A stretch of 64,000 bases of DNA from Staphylococcus durrellii (GTDB lineage: Bacteria; Bacillota; Bacilli; Staphylococcales; Staphylococcaceae): positions 682,001 to 746,000 of the forward strand of contig NZ_JADIIO010000001.1 of NCBI RefSeq assembly GCF_015594545.1. The letters are read 5' to 3'. The position numbers and the translations under genes are program-made. How positions within the stretch are numbered: the stretch's first letter is position 1; each line of letters starts with the position of its first letter. The notes under the pieces are model-generated. The model saw only the letters and a program-made list of their open reading frames with translations. It was not told the DNA's origin and did not search any database. Below, piece after piece: positions 22,807 to 32,630 of this stretch.

Positions 22807-23313
22807 ATGGCAGTAGATAACAATAAAGCAAAGCAAGCATATGATAACCAAACTGGAGTAAACGAAAAAGAGCAAGAACAAAAGCAAGAACAGCAACAAA
22901 ATCAACAACAAAGCTTCTCTAACAAATTAACTTTTGCAGACGAAGTAATTGAAAAAATTGCAGGTATAGCTGCACGTGAAGTTAACGGCATCTTAGCTAT
23001 GAAAGGTGGATTTGTAGATAGTATCTCAAATTCATTTAGTAGTAATAGTGGCAACGTGACACAAGGTGTTAGTGTTGAAGTAGGAGAAAAACAAGCAGCC
23101 GTTGATTTAAAAGTAATCTTAGAATATGGAGAATCAGCACCTAAAATTTTCCGTAAAGTTACTGATATAGTAAAAGAGCAAGTTAAATATATTACTGGTT
23201 TAGAGGTAGTAGAAGTTAACATGCATGTAGAAGATGTTATGACTAAGAAAGAATGGGAACAAAAAAATGAAAAAAGCCAAAGTTCAAACAAAGAAGAAAA
23301 AGGCTTAGAATAA
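22807..23313 (+). CDS. asp23: Alkaline shock protein 23 (Asp23/Gls24 family)
   Basis: Asp23 (168 residues) is an abundant stress protein at the membrane periphery that affects cell-envelope homeostasis. After a Gln/Lys/Glu-rich leader (residues about 15-37) comes the Asp23/DUF322 domain, starting [21 protein letters not shown] and including [26 protein letters not shown] precedes the ATG. The strong shared terminator follows. Confidence 0.95.
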   Translation: MAVDNNKAKQAYDNQTGVNEKEQEQKQEQQQNQQQSFSNKLTFADEVIEKIAGIAAREVNGILAMKGGFVDSISNSFSSNSGNVTQGVSVEVGEKQAAVDLKVILEYGESAPKIFRKVTDIVKEQVKYITGLEVVEVNMHVEDVMTKKEWEQKNEKSQSSNKEEKGLE

Positions 23314-23314
23314 T

Positions 23315-23357
23315 TAAAAAACCACGATTAACTTAATTGTTAATCGTGGTTTTTTTA
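23315..23357. terminator. Bidirectional terminator between asp23 and sfaD
   Basis: A perfect 12-base stem ACCACGATTAAC (23321-23332) with its complement (23339-23350) is flanked by A on one side and T on the other. It serves convergent asp23 and sfaD. The sfaD stop codon lies in the T run. Confidence 0.92.
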
Positions 23358-25283
23358 ATATGAGCGATGAAGTGGGTTAGATACTTTGATGTAAGTATAA
23401 TAATCGGATTCATCGACTAAGCGCATAGTAGTCACACATTTATAATCTATATTCTTAGCAAATATAATCTTTTTAAATTCCTCAATATTCACTTTATTTG
23501 TCACTGTTTGAGCTATACTTTCTATATTTTGGGCGAGTATATTACTTAATTCAGTCCACACGTTTGCTTCAAAGCTAGAATTTTTAGCTACTTTTGCCAC
23601 TGTTAATATAAATTCACCTAAATGATTTTGAACAGTTGAATAAAAAGCTTTGTTAAATACTGTTTGCTGTTTGTCTGTGAGAATCAGCGAAGATTTATGA
23701 AATCCTGCTGTGCTATAACCCATTTGATTTAATTGGTTTTTGTTTATTCGTAAACCTTCAAAATCACGTATATAAATCGTATTCAGAGAACCGTCTTGGT
23801 TAATTACAACGACAGTATTTTGTAAGTGTGCTTCTAATGCGATACCATATTTCGCGACTAAAGGTATAACTAAATGAAACAATTGCTGACCATAATGTGT
23901 TAACCACGCGTGGGCTGCTTCATCAAAACTGGAAAAATGATAATTTCGCATATAATCAGAAATGACTGTTTCTAAAGATGAAGTATCGTTGTAGTAATGT
24001 GAACTTACTAAACTAGAAGCGATAACTGGCGTGGCTCTAACGTCAGTAATTTGATAGATGTTTTTTCTGAATAATGTCCCTAGTTGTTCACTACGTTGAC
24101 GTTGTTTGTCACCATCATTCACATTATAAAAATGTATGCCTGCTAATTCTTCAACTGTAGTTGATTGGATATTATTGAACAGTTGATCTTCATTTAATAT
24201 TTGATTCAAGATATTTGTTACTAACGGGCCATTATAGGTTGTTTGTTCAGACAGTGTTCTAATTTCTCCTGTGATATGCACATTCGTAGCCAATTTTATA
24301 TGTGGTAATAAGTTAGGGTGTTTAGGCATTAATGTTCTAAAAGACAAGCCTGAATAGTAAGTAACATCATAATTAATTAAGATTAAATTGTCGCTTATAA
24401 TTAAATCTGTATATTGTTCTTTTATAATGCGTTCATATTGCCAAGGATGAATAACAATAACATGATAATTTGAAACTTCTTTTTGGTTAATTTGATTTAA
24501 CACAGCGGATTTGAGACCGTCAAATTGAGCAAATAACATATCATTAAATGAACTATTTTGTGATTGTGTTGTTGCTAAATCTTTATGTAATAAGGCAAAT
24601 TTCAATTTTATTGGATTGGCAAATTCAGATGAATAGTCGAGGGTCTCTTGTGCCGTCATTCCTTTACGTAACTTTGCACCTGGATGGAGTGGATGACCTT
24701 CTATGACAGCTTGTTCAGATCTTAAATAGCTATCCTCCGCATTTTTAATTAATTGCCAAAGTTCTTCATCATTATCATGTAAATGGTGTGCTTGAAAACT
24801 TATCGCAAGTGCTAAATTTGCCGCACTGTTTATCATGTCAGCATTAAACTGTTCACTTGCATTATTTTTCAACTCTGGTAACTGAGTTAAAATACAGTCT
24901 AATACTTCTGAAGGGTGTAAGACACGTGAACATTTATTATTTTCAATAAAATAAAAGGGACCTTCCACGTCGATTCGGTCAAATGCAAAAACACCTGAGA
25001 TAGGAGCTAAAATTATTTTATTAACTTTAGGATAATTAATTTCAAGTACTCTAGTATGTGTTGTTGTTATTTCATAATTTAAATCATTAACATTTAAAAT
25101 ATTACTATAGAGATGGCATTGTGCTAAATTTTCTCTATACATTGATGTTATAAAGCGTTGTGTGATTTTATCACGACTCATCATAACTGTTTCTCTATAT
25201 TTAGACGCCCATGCTTCATTTCTAGTGTTTAAATATTCATAAGCATGACGTTCATCTTCGGTTAGTTCAATTTGCTGATTCAT
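23355..25283 (-). CDS. sfaD: Staphyloferrin A synthetase SfaD (NIS synthetase)
   Basis: SfaD (642 residues) belongs to the NRPS-independent IucA/IucC synthetase family. In S. aureus it joins citrate to D-ornithine, the first step to staphyloferrin A. The ATP/citrate-binding signature EGHPLHPGAKLRKG is at residues 195-208, HPWQYERI at about 279-286, and the catalytic EAHLQNTVV further on. A C-terminal FhuF-like part follows. ATG follows AGAGGTG. It is transcribed away from sfaABC and shares one Fur box with it. Confidence 0.93.
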   Translation of the reverse strand: MNQQIELTEDERHAYEYLNTRNEAWASKYRETVMMSRDKITQRFITSMYRENLAQCHLYSNILNVNDLNYEITTTHTRVLEINYPKVNKIILAPISGVFAFDRIDVEGPFYFIENNKCSRVLHPSEVLDCILTQLPELKNNASEQFNADMINSAANLALAISFQAHHLHDNDEELWQLIKNAEDSYLRSEQAVIEGHPLHPGAKLRKGMTAQETLDYSSEFANPIKLKFALLHKDLATTQSQNSSFNDMLFAQFDGLKSAVLNQINQKEVSNYHVIVIHPWQYERIIKEQYTDLIISDNLILINYDVTYYSGLSFRTLMPKHPNLLPHIKLATNVHITGEIRTLSEQTTYNGPLVTNILNQILNEDQLFNNIQSTTVEELAGIHFYNVNDGDKQRQRSEQLGTLFRKNIYQITDVRATPVIASSLVSSHYYNDTSSLETVISDYMRNYHFSSFDEAAHAWLTHYGQQLFHLVIPLVAKYGIALEAHLQNTVVVINQDGSLNTIYIRDFEGLRINKNQLNQMGYSTAGFHKSSLILTDKQQTVFNKAFYSTVQNHLGEFILTVAKVAKNSSFEANVWTELSNILAQNIESIAQTVTNKVNIEEFKKIIFAKNIDYKCVTTMRLVDESDYYTYIKVSNPLHRSY

Positions 25284-25305
25284 AATGCACCTCTAAAAAA
25301 ATTAT

Positions 25306-25365
25306 TTTACAAATTTATATAATATTTGTATAATCCATAATATCGATAATGATAATTATTATCAA
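25306..25365. promoter_or_regulatory. Divergent sfaD / sfaABC promoters with shared Fur box
   Basis: Forward: TTTACA (25306-25311), 17 bases, TATAAT (25329-25334). Reverse: TTGATA (complement of 25360-25365), 17 bases, TATTAT (complement of 25337-25342). A Fur box GATAATGATAATTATTATC (25345-25363) matches the 19-base consensus at 18 positions and contains a perfect TGATAAT-N-ATTATCA. It fills the reverse spacer and lies at the start point of the forward promoter. Confidence 0.92.
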
Positions 25366-25387
25366 TTGAAAAGATAGGTGGATTTTC

Positions 25388-26566
25388 ATGGCTAAGTATT
25401 TTTTTCCGAGTTCATTTCTGTTGTTCTTAGGAAATTGGATAGGACAAATAACGTTAAATTGGTATGTTTTTAGTTTATACCATAATGCAATATACTTGGG
25501 ATTAATAAATTTTTTCAGACTTATTCCCATTTTAATTTTAAGTCTATGGGCTGGTACTTTAGCTGATAAATATAATAAAGCTACCTTAATTAAAATAACA
25601 ATCTCGCTATCATTTATTTTAACGAGTTTACTATGCATACTCAACATATCGATTGATAAATTACCAATTATTATATTTTTAATTTATTCATTAGGTAGAG
25701 GAATATTGAGTGCAGTAGAGACACCTATAAGACAAGCTGCATTACCTAATTTAAGTTCTAAATTATCAACGACACAAGCGGTATCATATCATTCGTTTAT
25801 TATAAATATATGTCGTTCAATTGGACCAGCAATCGCAGGTTTTATTGTTGCAACATATAATTCACAAGTTTCATTTGTGATTCAAGCCATTTGTTACTTG
25901 TTAGCCGCACTGGTTTGTTTACCGATTAGTTTAAAAAATGAAGACCCAATGATTTTAAATAAAACGATGTCTTTAAGCGTTGTTACTAACTATTTTAAAG
26001 ACAATCTAGTAGGTGCAAGAATTTTTATAACATCATTATTGATAATGGCAACTGGATTTTCATTTAGTACACTGTTGCCTGTTTTAACGGATAAAAATTT
26101 TCCTGATCAAGCTGCCATATTTGGTACAGCAATGACATGCAGTGCAATTGGTGGAATTATTTCTACGATTATCTTGCCTAATATTTTAAATAAATTTTCA
26201 ATCGTTCAAGTATACTATGGCAGCTCAATATTATTTGGCATAGCTCTATTAGGGACGATGATTTCTAATACATATACTTTATTTATTTCGATATTATTAA
26301 TCGGATTATTTAGCCAATGGGCAAGAACTACTAATAGAATTTATTTCCAAGAACGTGTAAGTACTGAAGATAGAGGTAAGATAATAAGTGTAGTAATGAT
26401 GGATCGAGGAATGATACCACTGGGTTCTATGGTCATGAGTTTTTTTGCAAATTATTTTGGTATAATTCAAACATTTATGATAATGGGAGTAAGTACCATA
26501 TCAATAGCACTTATATTTAGCTTGATAAATAAAAGAAAGAAGTTGGAGGACCTGATATATGATTAG
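25388..26566 (+). CDS. sfaA: Staphyloferrin A exporter SfaA (MFS)
   Basis: A 392-residue major facilitator with about twelve hydrophobic helices. The MFS loop 2-3 motif appears as GTLADKYNKATL (about residues 57-68). In S. aureus SfaA secretes staphyloferrin A. ATAGGTGG precedes the ATG. It overlaps sfaB by eight bases. Identity rests mainly on position between sfaD and sfaB. Confidence 0.92.
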   Translation: MAKYFFPSSFLLFLGNWIGQITLNWYVFSLYHNAIYLGLINFFRLIPILILSLWAGTLADKYNKATLIKITISLSFILTSLLCILNISIDKLPIIIFLIYSLGRGILSAVETPIRQAALPNLSSKLSTTQAVSYHSFIINICRSIGPAIAGFIVATYNSQVSFVIQAICYLLAALVCLPISLKNEDPMILNKTMSLSVVTNYFKDNLVGARIFITSLLIMATGFSFSTLLPVLTDKNFPDQAAIFGTAMTCSAIGGIISTIILPNILNKFSIVQVYYGSSILFGIALLGTMISNTYTLFISILLIGLFSQWARTTNRIYFQERVSTEDRGKIISVVMMDRGMIPLGSMVMSFFANYFGIIQTFMIMGVSTISIALIFSLINKRKKLEDLIYD

Positions 26567-28316
26567 TTCAGCGTGTGACTTAGCGGATTTGAACGTTCAG
26601 CATCGTGTTATGAATGCAATAATAAAAGAAGAAATTTTTCCTGAAGGATTATTATTTAGTGAAAATAACAACCAAGTTAATTTGCAATATAAAGGTCGAG
26701 CGCTTGTACTCGAAGTTGATAGAAAAAGTATAATGCAACGATTTGTCTTTATTGGCAATCCAACTTATAAATGCGGTAATATACAGTATTCAATCACCAA
26801 TCTTGAACAATTAATAGATATATTGACATATGAATTTGATATTAATATTCAAGAACGATTAAAAGAAGAATTATTATCAAGCAGAGATGGTTTTGAATTA
26901 ACTTATCAAAATTTCGAAAATAGAAAAAAACATATACATTCAAGTTTAAGATTTACAAGAATGCCAGAAATAATTAATTTTTTCGCATGGCTACAACATA
27001 TTACAGCTGAAAGTGATATGAACGACTTAAGTTATTCAGAAAGTCTTGTTTTGGAAGGTCATCCAACACACCCATTATCAAAAACTAAATTACCTTTGAC
27101 ACAAGAAGAAATGAAAAAGTATGCGCCTGAGTTTGAGAAGGTCATACCACTTAAACTTATGTTAATTCACAACGATAAAGCTGTACCAACCACTATGGAA
27201 GATGATGAACATTTTATATTAGATAGTGTCTTACCAGAATATAAATATAGACTGAAAGCATTTTTAGAGCCATATAATCTAAAACTTAAAGATTATCAAG
27301 TGATTTTAGTACATCCTTGGCAATATGACCATGTTATCGTTCATAAATTTAAATCATGGATTAAGGATCAATATTTGTTACCTACACCTTTTGAAATACC
27401 TTCTAAAGCGACATTATCGTTTAGAACAATGGAACTAATAAATAAACCATTTCATATTAAATTGCCTGTCAATGTACAAGCTACTAGTGCAGTTAGAACT
27501 GTAGGACCAGTGACAACCATAGACGGACCCCGACTTAGCTATGAATTGCAATCGATGTTAGAGATATATCCGCAATTACACGTGGCAACGGAGCCTTACG
27601 GTATTTATGCAGATGCTGAAGAATCTTTAGCTAAACAGTTGGCATGTATTGTCAGAAGAAAACCAATATTTGTGCGCAATGGTGTAACCATAGTAACGGC
27701 AAGTTTAGTAAATAAAAATCCAATTGATAATAAATATATTGTCGACAGTTACCTCGAATGGGTAGATAATGGGGTCAATAAAAATACAGTTGATAAATTT
27801 ATATTTAATTATGCAGAAACATTAATTAAGCCACTTATTGCTTATATACAAGATTATGGCATAGCTTTAGAGGCTCATATGCAAAATACAGTAGTTAATT
27901 TAGGCAATGATTATCAAATGGCATTTATTGTAAGAGATTTAGGTGGTTCAAGAATAGACTTAAATACTATGTGTAATCGGTTGCCCAATGTGGAAATTAA
28001 TAATACAAGTTTAATTGGAGAATCAATAGAAACAGTTATAGAAAAATTTCAACATGCCGTAATACAAAATCAAATTGCCGAACTAATTCATCATTTTAGT
28101 CAATATGAAGCCATCGAAGAACAAGCATTATTTAATATTGTGCAACGTATCGTTGACGAAGCAATTGATGATGATAAATGCCATGCCACTGAACTTCGAA
28201 AAATTTTATTTGGTGAAACAATTACAGTAAAAGCTCTTCTAAGAATGAGAATGGAAGAAAAAGTAAAGAAATATGTTACTACAGAATTACCTAATCCATT
28301 AAGAAAAGAGGTGTAA
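26559..28316 (+). CDS. sfaB: Staphyloferrin A synthetase SfaB (NIS synthetase)
   Basis: Second IucA/IucC-type synthetase (585 residues). In S. aureus SfaB adds the second citrate to the SfaD product. The signature EGHPTHPLSKTKL begins at residue 166; VHPWQYDHV, LSFRTMEL, VNVQATSAVRTV and ALEAHMQNTVV follow in the usual order. The binding site GGAGGACC lies within sfaA. sfaC follows after four bases. Confidence 0.93.
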   Translation: MISSACDLADLNVQHRVMNAIIKEEIFPEGLLFSENNNQVNLQYKGRALVLEVDRKSIMQRFVFIGNPTYKCGNIQYSITNLEQLIDILTYEFDINIQERLKEELLSSRDGFELTYQNFENRKKHIHSSLRFTRMPEIINFFAWLQHITAESDMNDLSYSESLVLEGHPTHPLSKTKLPLTQEEMKKYAPEFEKVIPLKLMLIHNDKAVPTTMEDDEHFILDSVLPEYKYRLKAFLEPYNLKLKDYQVILVHPWQYDHVIVHKFKSWIKDQYLLPTPFEIPSKATLSFRTMELINKPFHIKLPVNVQATSAVRTVGPVTTIDGPRLSYELQSMLEIYPQLHVATEPYGIYADAEESLAKQLACIVRRKPIFVRNGVTIVTASLVNKNPIDNKYIVDSYLEWVDNGVNKNTVDKFIFNYAETLIKPLIAYIQDYGIALEAHMQNTVVNLGNDYQMAFIVRDLGGSRIDLNTMCNRLPNVEINNTSLIGESIETVIEKFQHAVIQNQIAELIHHFSQYEAIEEQALFNIVQRIVDEAIDDDKCHATELRKILFGETITVKALLRMRMEEKVKKYVTTELPNPLRKEV

Positions 28317-28320
28317 AGTA

Positions 28321-29385
28321 ATGGTTCAACTACAAATTAATTTATCTAAAATTCAATATAACGCTAAAGTGTTATTGTCTACACTGGCAGAGCATGATAT
28401 TAATTTTACACCGGTAATTAAGTGCGTAGCAGGAGATAAAAGAATTATTGAAGTTTTAAAACATATAGGACTAACACATTTTGCTGAAGCTCGCATTGAT
28501 AATATTAACAAGTCTATTGATGAGGATGTATCTTTTACGATGATAAGAACGGTGAATAAAAGTGAGTTAGAAGATGTCGTTCTTAAAAGTAAAATGAGCA
28601 TTCAAACTGAAATTACTACGATTAGACAAATAAATGAAATAGCAAAAAAGCATCATAAAAAACATCAAATTCTACTCATGATTGATTGGAAAGATGCTCG
28701 AGAAGGTATTTTAACCTACGACGTTATAGACTACATTCAAGAAATTTTAACGATGCATAATATTTGTTTATCTGGTTTGGCATTTAACTTTATGTGTTTT
28801 AATGCAATTCCACCAAATGACAATGACGTAGAAATGATAAATCAATTTGTAGCTTCTATTGAAAATGAAGCGGGTTTTCATTTCAAAATCATATCAGGCG
28901 GTAATTCAAGTATGTTGCCTCAAATGTTTTACAATAATTTAGGTATGATTAATGATTTACGTATTGGTGAGACACTATTTAGGGGCACAGATACTACGAC
29001 TGATAAACCAATTGCAACTTTGTTTCAAGATGCGATAACTATGGAGGCAGAAATAGTAGAAATAAAACCAAGATTAGATATAGCTACTGGTAAAAACTAC
29101 TTACAGGCTATATTAGATATCGGATATTTAGACACATACGCTGATGAACTAGTGCCGCTTAACAACAATATTCAAGTATTAGGGGCTACAAGTGATCATG
29201 TCATGGTTGATTTACAAAATTGTGATCATTATCAAGTAGGCGATACTATAAACTTTGCACTAGGATATAGAGCTTTAGCACAAAGTATGTATGCCGATAA
29301 TATTCCTAAAAAATATGTGGAAGATTCAGGTATTCAACTCATAAATGAGCACTTCATAGAACAGCAATTAAATAGTTTTAATTAA
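28321..29385 (+). CDS. sfaC: Alanine-racemase-like PLP enzyme SfaC
   Basis: A 354-residue PLP-dependent protein of the alanine racemase N-terminal fold. It is thought to supply D-ornithine for staphyloferrin A (proposal for the S. aureus homologue). The expected PLP lysine is K34 in TPVIKCVAGDKR. The usual alanine racemase motif KANAYGHG is replaced, in keeping with a different substrate. AGAGGTGTAA precedes the ATG. Last gene of sfaABC; the hts promoter follows at once. Confidence 0.9.
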   Translation: MVQLQINLSKIQYNAKVLLSTLAEHDINFTPVIKCVAGDKRIIEVLKHIGLTHFAEARIDNINKSIDEDVSFTMIRTVNKSELEDVVLKSKMSIQTEITTIRQINEIAKKHHKKHQILLMIDWKDAREGILTYDVIDYIQEILTMHNICLSGLAFNFMCFNAIPPNDNDVEMINQFVASIENEAGFHFKIISGGNSSMLPQMFYNNLGMINDLRIGETLFRGTDTTTDKPIATLFQDAITMEAEIVEIKPRLDIATGKNYLQAILDIGYLDTYADELVPLNNNIQVLGATSDHVMVDLQNCDHYQVGDTINFALGYRALAQSMYADNIPKKYVEDSGIQLINEHFIEQQLNSFN

Positions 29386-29398
29386 AGGAAAATTTATA

Positions 29399-29427
29399 TT
29401 GACAATGATAATCGTTATCAATACAAT
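29399..29427 (+). promoter_or_regulatory. Fur-controlled promoter of htsABC
   Basis: TTGACA (29399-29404), 17 bases, TACAAT (29422-29427). The Fur box GACAATGATAATCGTTATC (29401-29419) matches the consensus at 17 of 19 and fills the space between -35 and -10. Iron-loaded Fur would block polymerase directly. Confidence 0.9.
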
Positions 29428-29462
29428 TAAATGTGTGATGTGATACATATTTAAGGAGTGAA

Positions 29463-30473
29463 ATGATGAAACATAAAGTGAAATTCATAAGTATTATGTT
29501 TTTAGCATTATCATTGTTATTAGTAGCAGCATGTGGGACAGTTAGCAATAATGACTCTAAGAAATCTAGCAGCAAGAGCGAATCCAATGATACAGTTTCT
29601 ATTAAAAATGATGGAGGCACAACTAAAGTTAAGAAAAATCCTAAAAAAGTTGTTGCATTAGAGTTTTCATTCGTTGATGCACTTGCAGCGTTAGGTGTTA
29701 AACCTGTAGGCGTTGCAGATGATGGCGATAAAAATAGATTGCTTGAACCAATTCGCGATAAAATTGGTGACTATAAATCAGTAGGGGCACGTAAACAGCC
29801 TAACTTAGAAGAAATCAGTAACCAAAAGCCTGATTTAATCATTGCAGATAGTAATAGACATAAAGGGATTAAGAAAGATTTAGAAAAAATAGCACCTACA
29901 ATTATGTTACCTAGCTTTGATAGTGATTATAAAGACAACATTGAAGCATTCAAGACTATTGCTAAAGCAGTAGGTAAAGAAGATAAGGGGAAAGAAAGAC
30001 TTGATAAGCACGAAAAATTAATGGACAAATACAGCAAAGAAATCACATTAGACAAAAAAGAAGCAGTATTGCCTGCAGTAGCTTCTAAATCAGGATTATT
30101 AGCACATCCAGAAAATACATACGTTGGACAGCTATTAAAAGATTTAGGCTTCAATAACGCTTTAAACAAAACTAAAACAGACAGTTTATCTAAATATTTA
30201 AAAGGACCTTATCTACAATTAAACTCTGAAGTACTTTCAGACATAAATCCTGGCAGAATGTTTATCATGACAGACAAAGGTAAAGACGATCCAGACTTGA
30301 AAAAACAAGAAAGTGATAAAGTTTGGAATGACATAGATGCAGTTAAGAATAATAGAGTCGAAGTAGTTGATAGAAATACATGGGCTCGTGCTAGAGGTAT
30401 TATTTCTTCAGAAGAAATCGCTAAAGAATTAGTTAAGGTTTCAAAAAATGAAAGTAAATCTCAAGATAAGTAA
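29463..30473 (+). CDS. htsA: Ferric-staphyloferrin A binding lipoprotein HtsA
   Basis: A 336-residue class III substrate-binding lipoprotein. The signal peptide has lipobox LVAAC with the lipidated cysteine at residue 24. A Ser/Lys-rich linker and the periplasmic-binding fold ([24 protein letters not shown]) follow. HtsA binds ferric staphyloferrin A in S. aureus. Two ATGs are adjacent; 29466 is slightly better spaced from AAGGAGTG than 29463. Confidence 0.92.
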   Translation: MMKHKVKFISIMFLALSLLLVAACGTVSNNDSKKSSSKSESNDTVSIKNDGGTTKVKKNPKKVVALEFSFVDALAALGVKPVGVADDGDKNRLLEPIRDKIGDYKSVGARKQPNLEEISNQKPDLIIADSNRHKGIKKDLEKIAPTIMLPSFDSDYKDNIEAFKTIAKAVGKEDKGKERLDKHEKLMDKYSKEITLDKKEAVLPAVASKSGLLAHPENTYVGQLLKDLGFNNALNKTKTDSLSKYLKGPYLQLNSEVLSDINPGRMFIMTDKGKDDPDLKKQESDKVWNDIDAVKNNRVEVVDRNTWARARGIISSEEIAKELVKVSKNESKSQDK

Positions 30474-30483
30474 GGTGGAAAAA

Positions 30484-31515
30484 ATGGCTAAATTAAAAGT
30501 ATTTAGCCAAACTAAGATTAAACAAGATAAGCCTAAGCGAGCAGCACTCATATTTATTGTGAGTGCGTGCTTGCTTTTTATCGTAATGTATTTAAACTTA
30601 GCTATTGGCTCTTCGCATATTACTACTCACGATATATTTAGTTACTTTACAGGCCATACTAATACGAAAGCGACATTTTTAGTGCACAATGTTCGCATGC
30701 CTAGAATGCTAGGGGGCTTATTAATTGGTGCGGCGCTCGCATTAGCTGGTTTGTTAATGCAAGCAATGACGAGAAATCCATTAGCGTCCCCACAAATATT
30801 TGGTGTGAATTCAGGTGCTTCTTTCGTAATTGTCCTAATTACATTAGCGATACCGTCACTATCATCTATTTCAACGATATTAGCATTTATCGGTGCTTTT
30901 ATAGGTGGGCTAACCGTTTATTTATTATCAGGTTCAACTCAGAAAATAACACCTATCAAATTAGCACTAGCTGGTATGGCTGTGCATTTATTTTTCTCGA
31001 GTTTAACCCAAGGAATTATTTTACTGAATGAAGATTCAACTACTACAGTCATGTTTTGGCTTGTTGGATCATTATCAACTATAAAATGGGCTCAAATTAT
31101 GAATATCTTGCCATGGTTAATTATAGCTTTTGTTGTAACTATATTGATGGGGAGACAATTATCTATATTAGAGTTAGGCGAAGATTTAGCAAAAGGATTA
31201 GGACAGAAAATTCAATTAATACGTATTATGATTGGCATACTAGTCATTGTTTTAGCAGGAACTTCGGTATCAATAGCTGGTCCGATTGGATTTGTTGGCC
31301 TTATCGTACCCCACATCGTTAAACATTATGTCAGTAGAAATTATTTATTAATGATTCCTTTATCGATGATTATTGGAGCAGATTTATTATTGCTTTCTGA
31401 TGTCTTAAGTCGTTTAATTGCTTTTCCTTTCGAATCACCAGTTGGTATCGTTACATCATTTTTAGGAGCGGTATACTTCTTAGCAATTACAATTAGAGGA
31501 GTAGATCGACTATGA
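30484..31515 (+). CDS. htsB: Staphyloferrin A ABC permease HtsB
   Basis: FecCD-family permease (343 residues, about ten helices) with VHNVRMPRMLGGLLIGAALA and NPLASPQIFGVNSGA. I chose ATG 30484 after AAGGTGG; the upstream in-frame ATG at 30448 lies inside htsA. It ends in a four-base overlap with htsC. The ATPase is not encoded here; FhuC energises this transporter in S. aureus. Confidence 0.92.
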   Translation: MAKLKVFSQTKIKQDKPKRAALIFIVSACLLFIVMYLNLAIGSSHITTHDIFSYFTGHTNTKATFLVHNVRMPRMLGGLLIGAALALAGLLMQAMTRNPLASPQIFGVNSGASFVIVLITLAIPSLSSISTILAFIGAFIGGLTVYLLSGSTQKITPIKLALAGMAVHLFFSSLTQGIILLNEDSTTTVMFWLVGSLSTIKWAQIMNILPWLIIAFVVTILMGRQLSILELGEDLAKGLGQKIQLIRIMIGILVIVLAGTSVSIAGPIGFVGLIVPHIVKHYVSRNYLLMIPLSMIIGADLLLLSDVLSRLIAFPFESPVGIVTSFLGAVYFLAITIRGVDRL

Positions 31516-32474
31516 CAAACAAATTTTTATTTCGTTACATAACTGTAACCATTTTATTGATATTAAGTACAATTCTTTCACTATCTGTTGGAGCAGTATT
31601 TATTAACCCAATAGATGTGGTCAAAGATGTATTTACACACAGTAATTTCATTATAAACGAGTACCGTATGCCTAGAATGATATTAGCTTTAATTGTAGGT
31701 AGCAGTCTTTCTATTTCTGGTGCGCTAATTCAAGGTGTAGTTAGGAATCCACTCGCTTCTCCGGATGTAATTGGTATAACGAAAGGTGCGAGCTTAACTG
31801 CGGTTATTATTATTATGTTATTCCCATCAGCGCCTTTATTCATATTACCCTTTGGCTCATTTGCGGGGGCATTAATAATAAGTGTATTATTAACATTTTG
31901 TATCACTAGATTAAATGTAAAAGGATCTAAGTTAGCATTAATAGGACTAGCAATTGGCGCAATATGTACAGCTATTGTGCAATATTTGTTAATAAGGAAC
32001 CCACTTGATGCTAATAATGCATTAGTGTGGTTAACGGGAAGTTTATATGGGCATAATATGAATAATGTAGTAGCGCTTTTACCTTGGTTTATCTTAACAC
32101 TACCTATTATTTTTTATTATAGTTTTCAACTAGACATACTCAATTTAGGTGATGATGTTGCGATGGCGTTAGGTGCAAGGGTTAAACATGTGAAGGTCAT
32201 ATTATTGCTACTGGCTGTTATATTAGCAGGTGCATCTATTTCAGTCGTTGGTGGTCTTACGTTTTTAGGTTTATTAGCACCACATATTGCTCGTTCCTTA
32301 GTCGGTCCTAAACATATTCATGTAGTTACTATGTCAGGTTTGATAGGTTCGTTATTATTAGTTGTCAGTGATACGTTAGCACGAGGGATACACCCTCCCT
32401 TAGATATTCCTGTAGGCGTCATTGTCACAATAGTTGGAACACCATATTTTTTATATTTATTAAGGAAAATGTAG
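31512..32474 (+). CDS. htsC: Staphyloferrin A ABC permease HtsC
   Basis: Second FecCD-family permease (320 residues), expected to pair with HtsB. It has EYRMPRMILALIVGSSLSISG, NPLASPDVIGITKGA and the ATPase-contact region near GLLAPHIARSLVGPKH. Start overlaps htsB (ATGA), so translation is coupled. Confidence 0.92.
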   Translation: MTNKFLFRYITVTILLILSTILSLSVGAVFINPIDVVKDVFTHSNFIINEYRMPRMILALIVGSSLSISGALIQGVVRNPLASPDVIGITKGASLTAVIIIMLFPSAPLFILPFGSFAGALIISVLLTFCITRLNVKGSKLALIGLAIGAICTAIVQYLLIRNPLDANNALVWLTGSLYGHNMNNVVALLPWFILTLPIIFYYSFQLDILNLGDDVAMALGARVKHVKVILLLLAVILAGASISVVGGLTFLGLLAPHIARSLVGPKHIHVVTMSGLIGSLLLVVSDTLARGIHPPLDIPVGVIVTIVGTPYFLYLLRKM

Positions 32475-32523
32475 GGTATAATAACATTAATAGTATATGT
32501 TTCGTTACAATGATAGAGAATAT

Positions 32524-32574
32524 ATATTTATGTAAATGACACTATTTACATAAATATTCATTTCAAGTTATAAT
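32524..32574 (+). promoter_or_regulatory. Promoter with 14-bp palindrome before the YjiH-type gene
   Basis: A perfect inverted repeat (arms 32524-32537 and 32544-32557, core ATTTATGTAAAT with its complement, six-base spacer) overlaps the -35 of TTTACA (32545-32550)-N18-TATAAT (32569-32574). No T run follows, so it looks like an operator rather than a terminator. The regulator is unknown. Confidence 0.65.
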
Positions 32575-32630
32575 TATTGCTGCATTACGGAGATGACGGA
32601 AATAGATGACATCTAAGGGAGATGAAGCTA

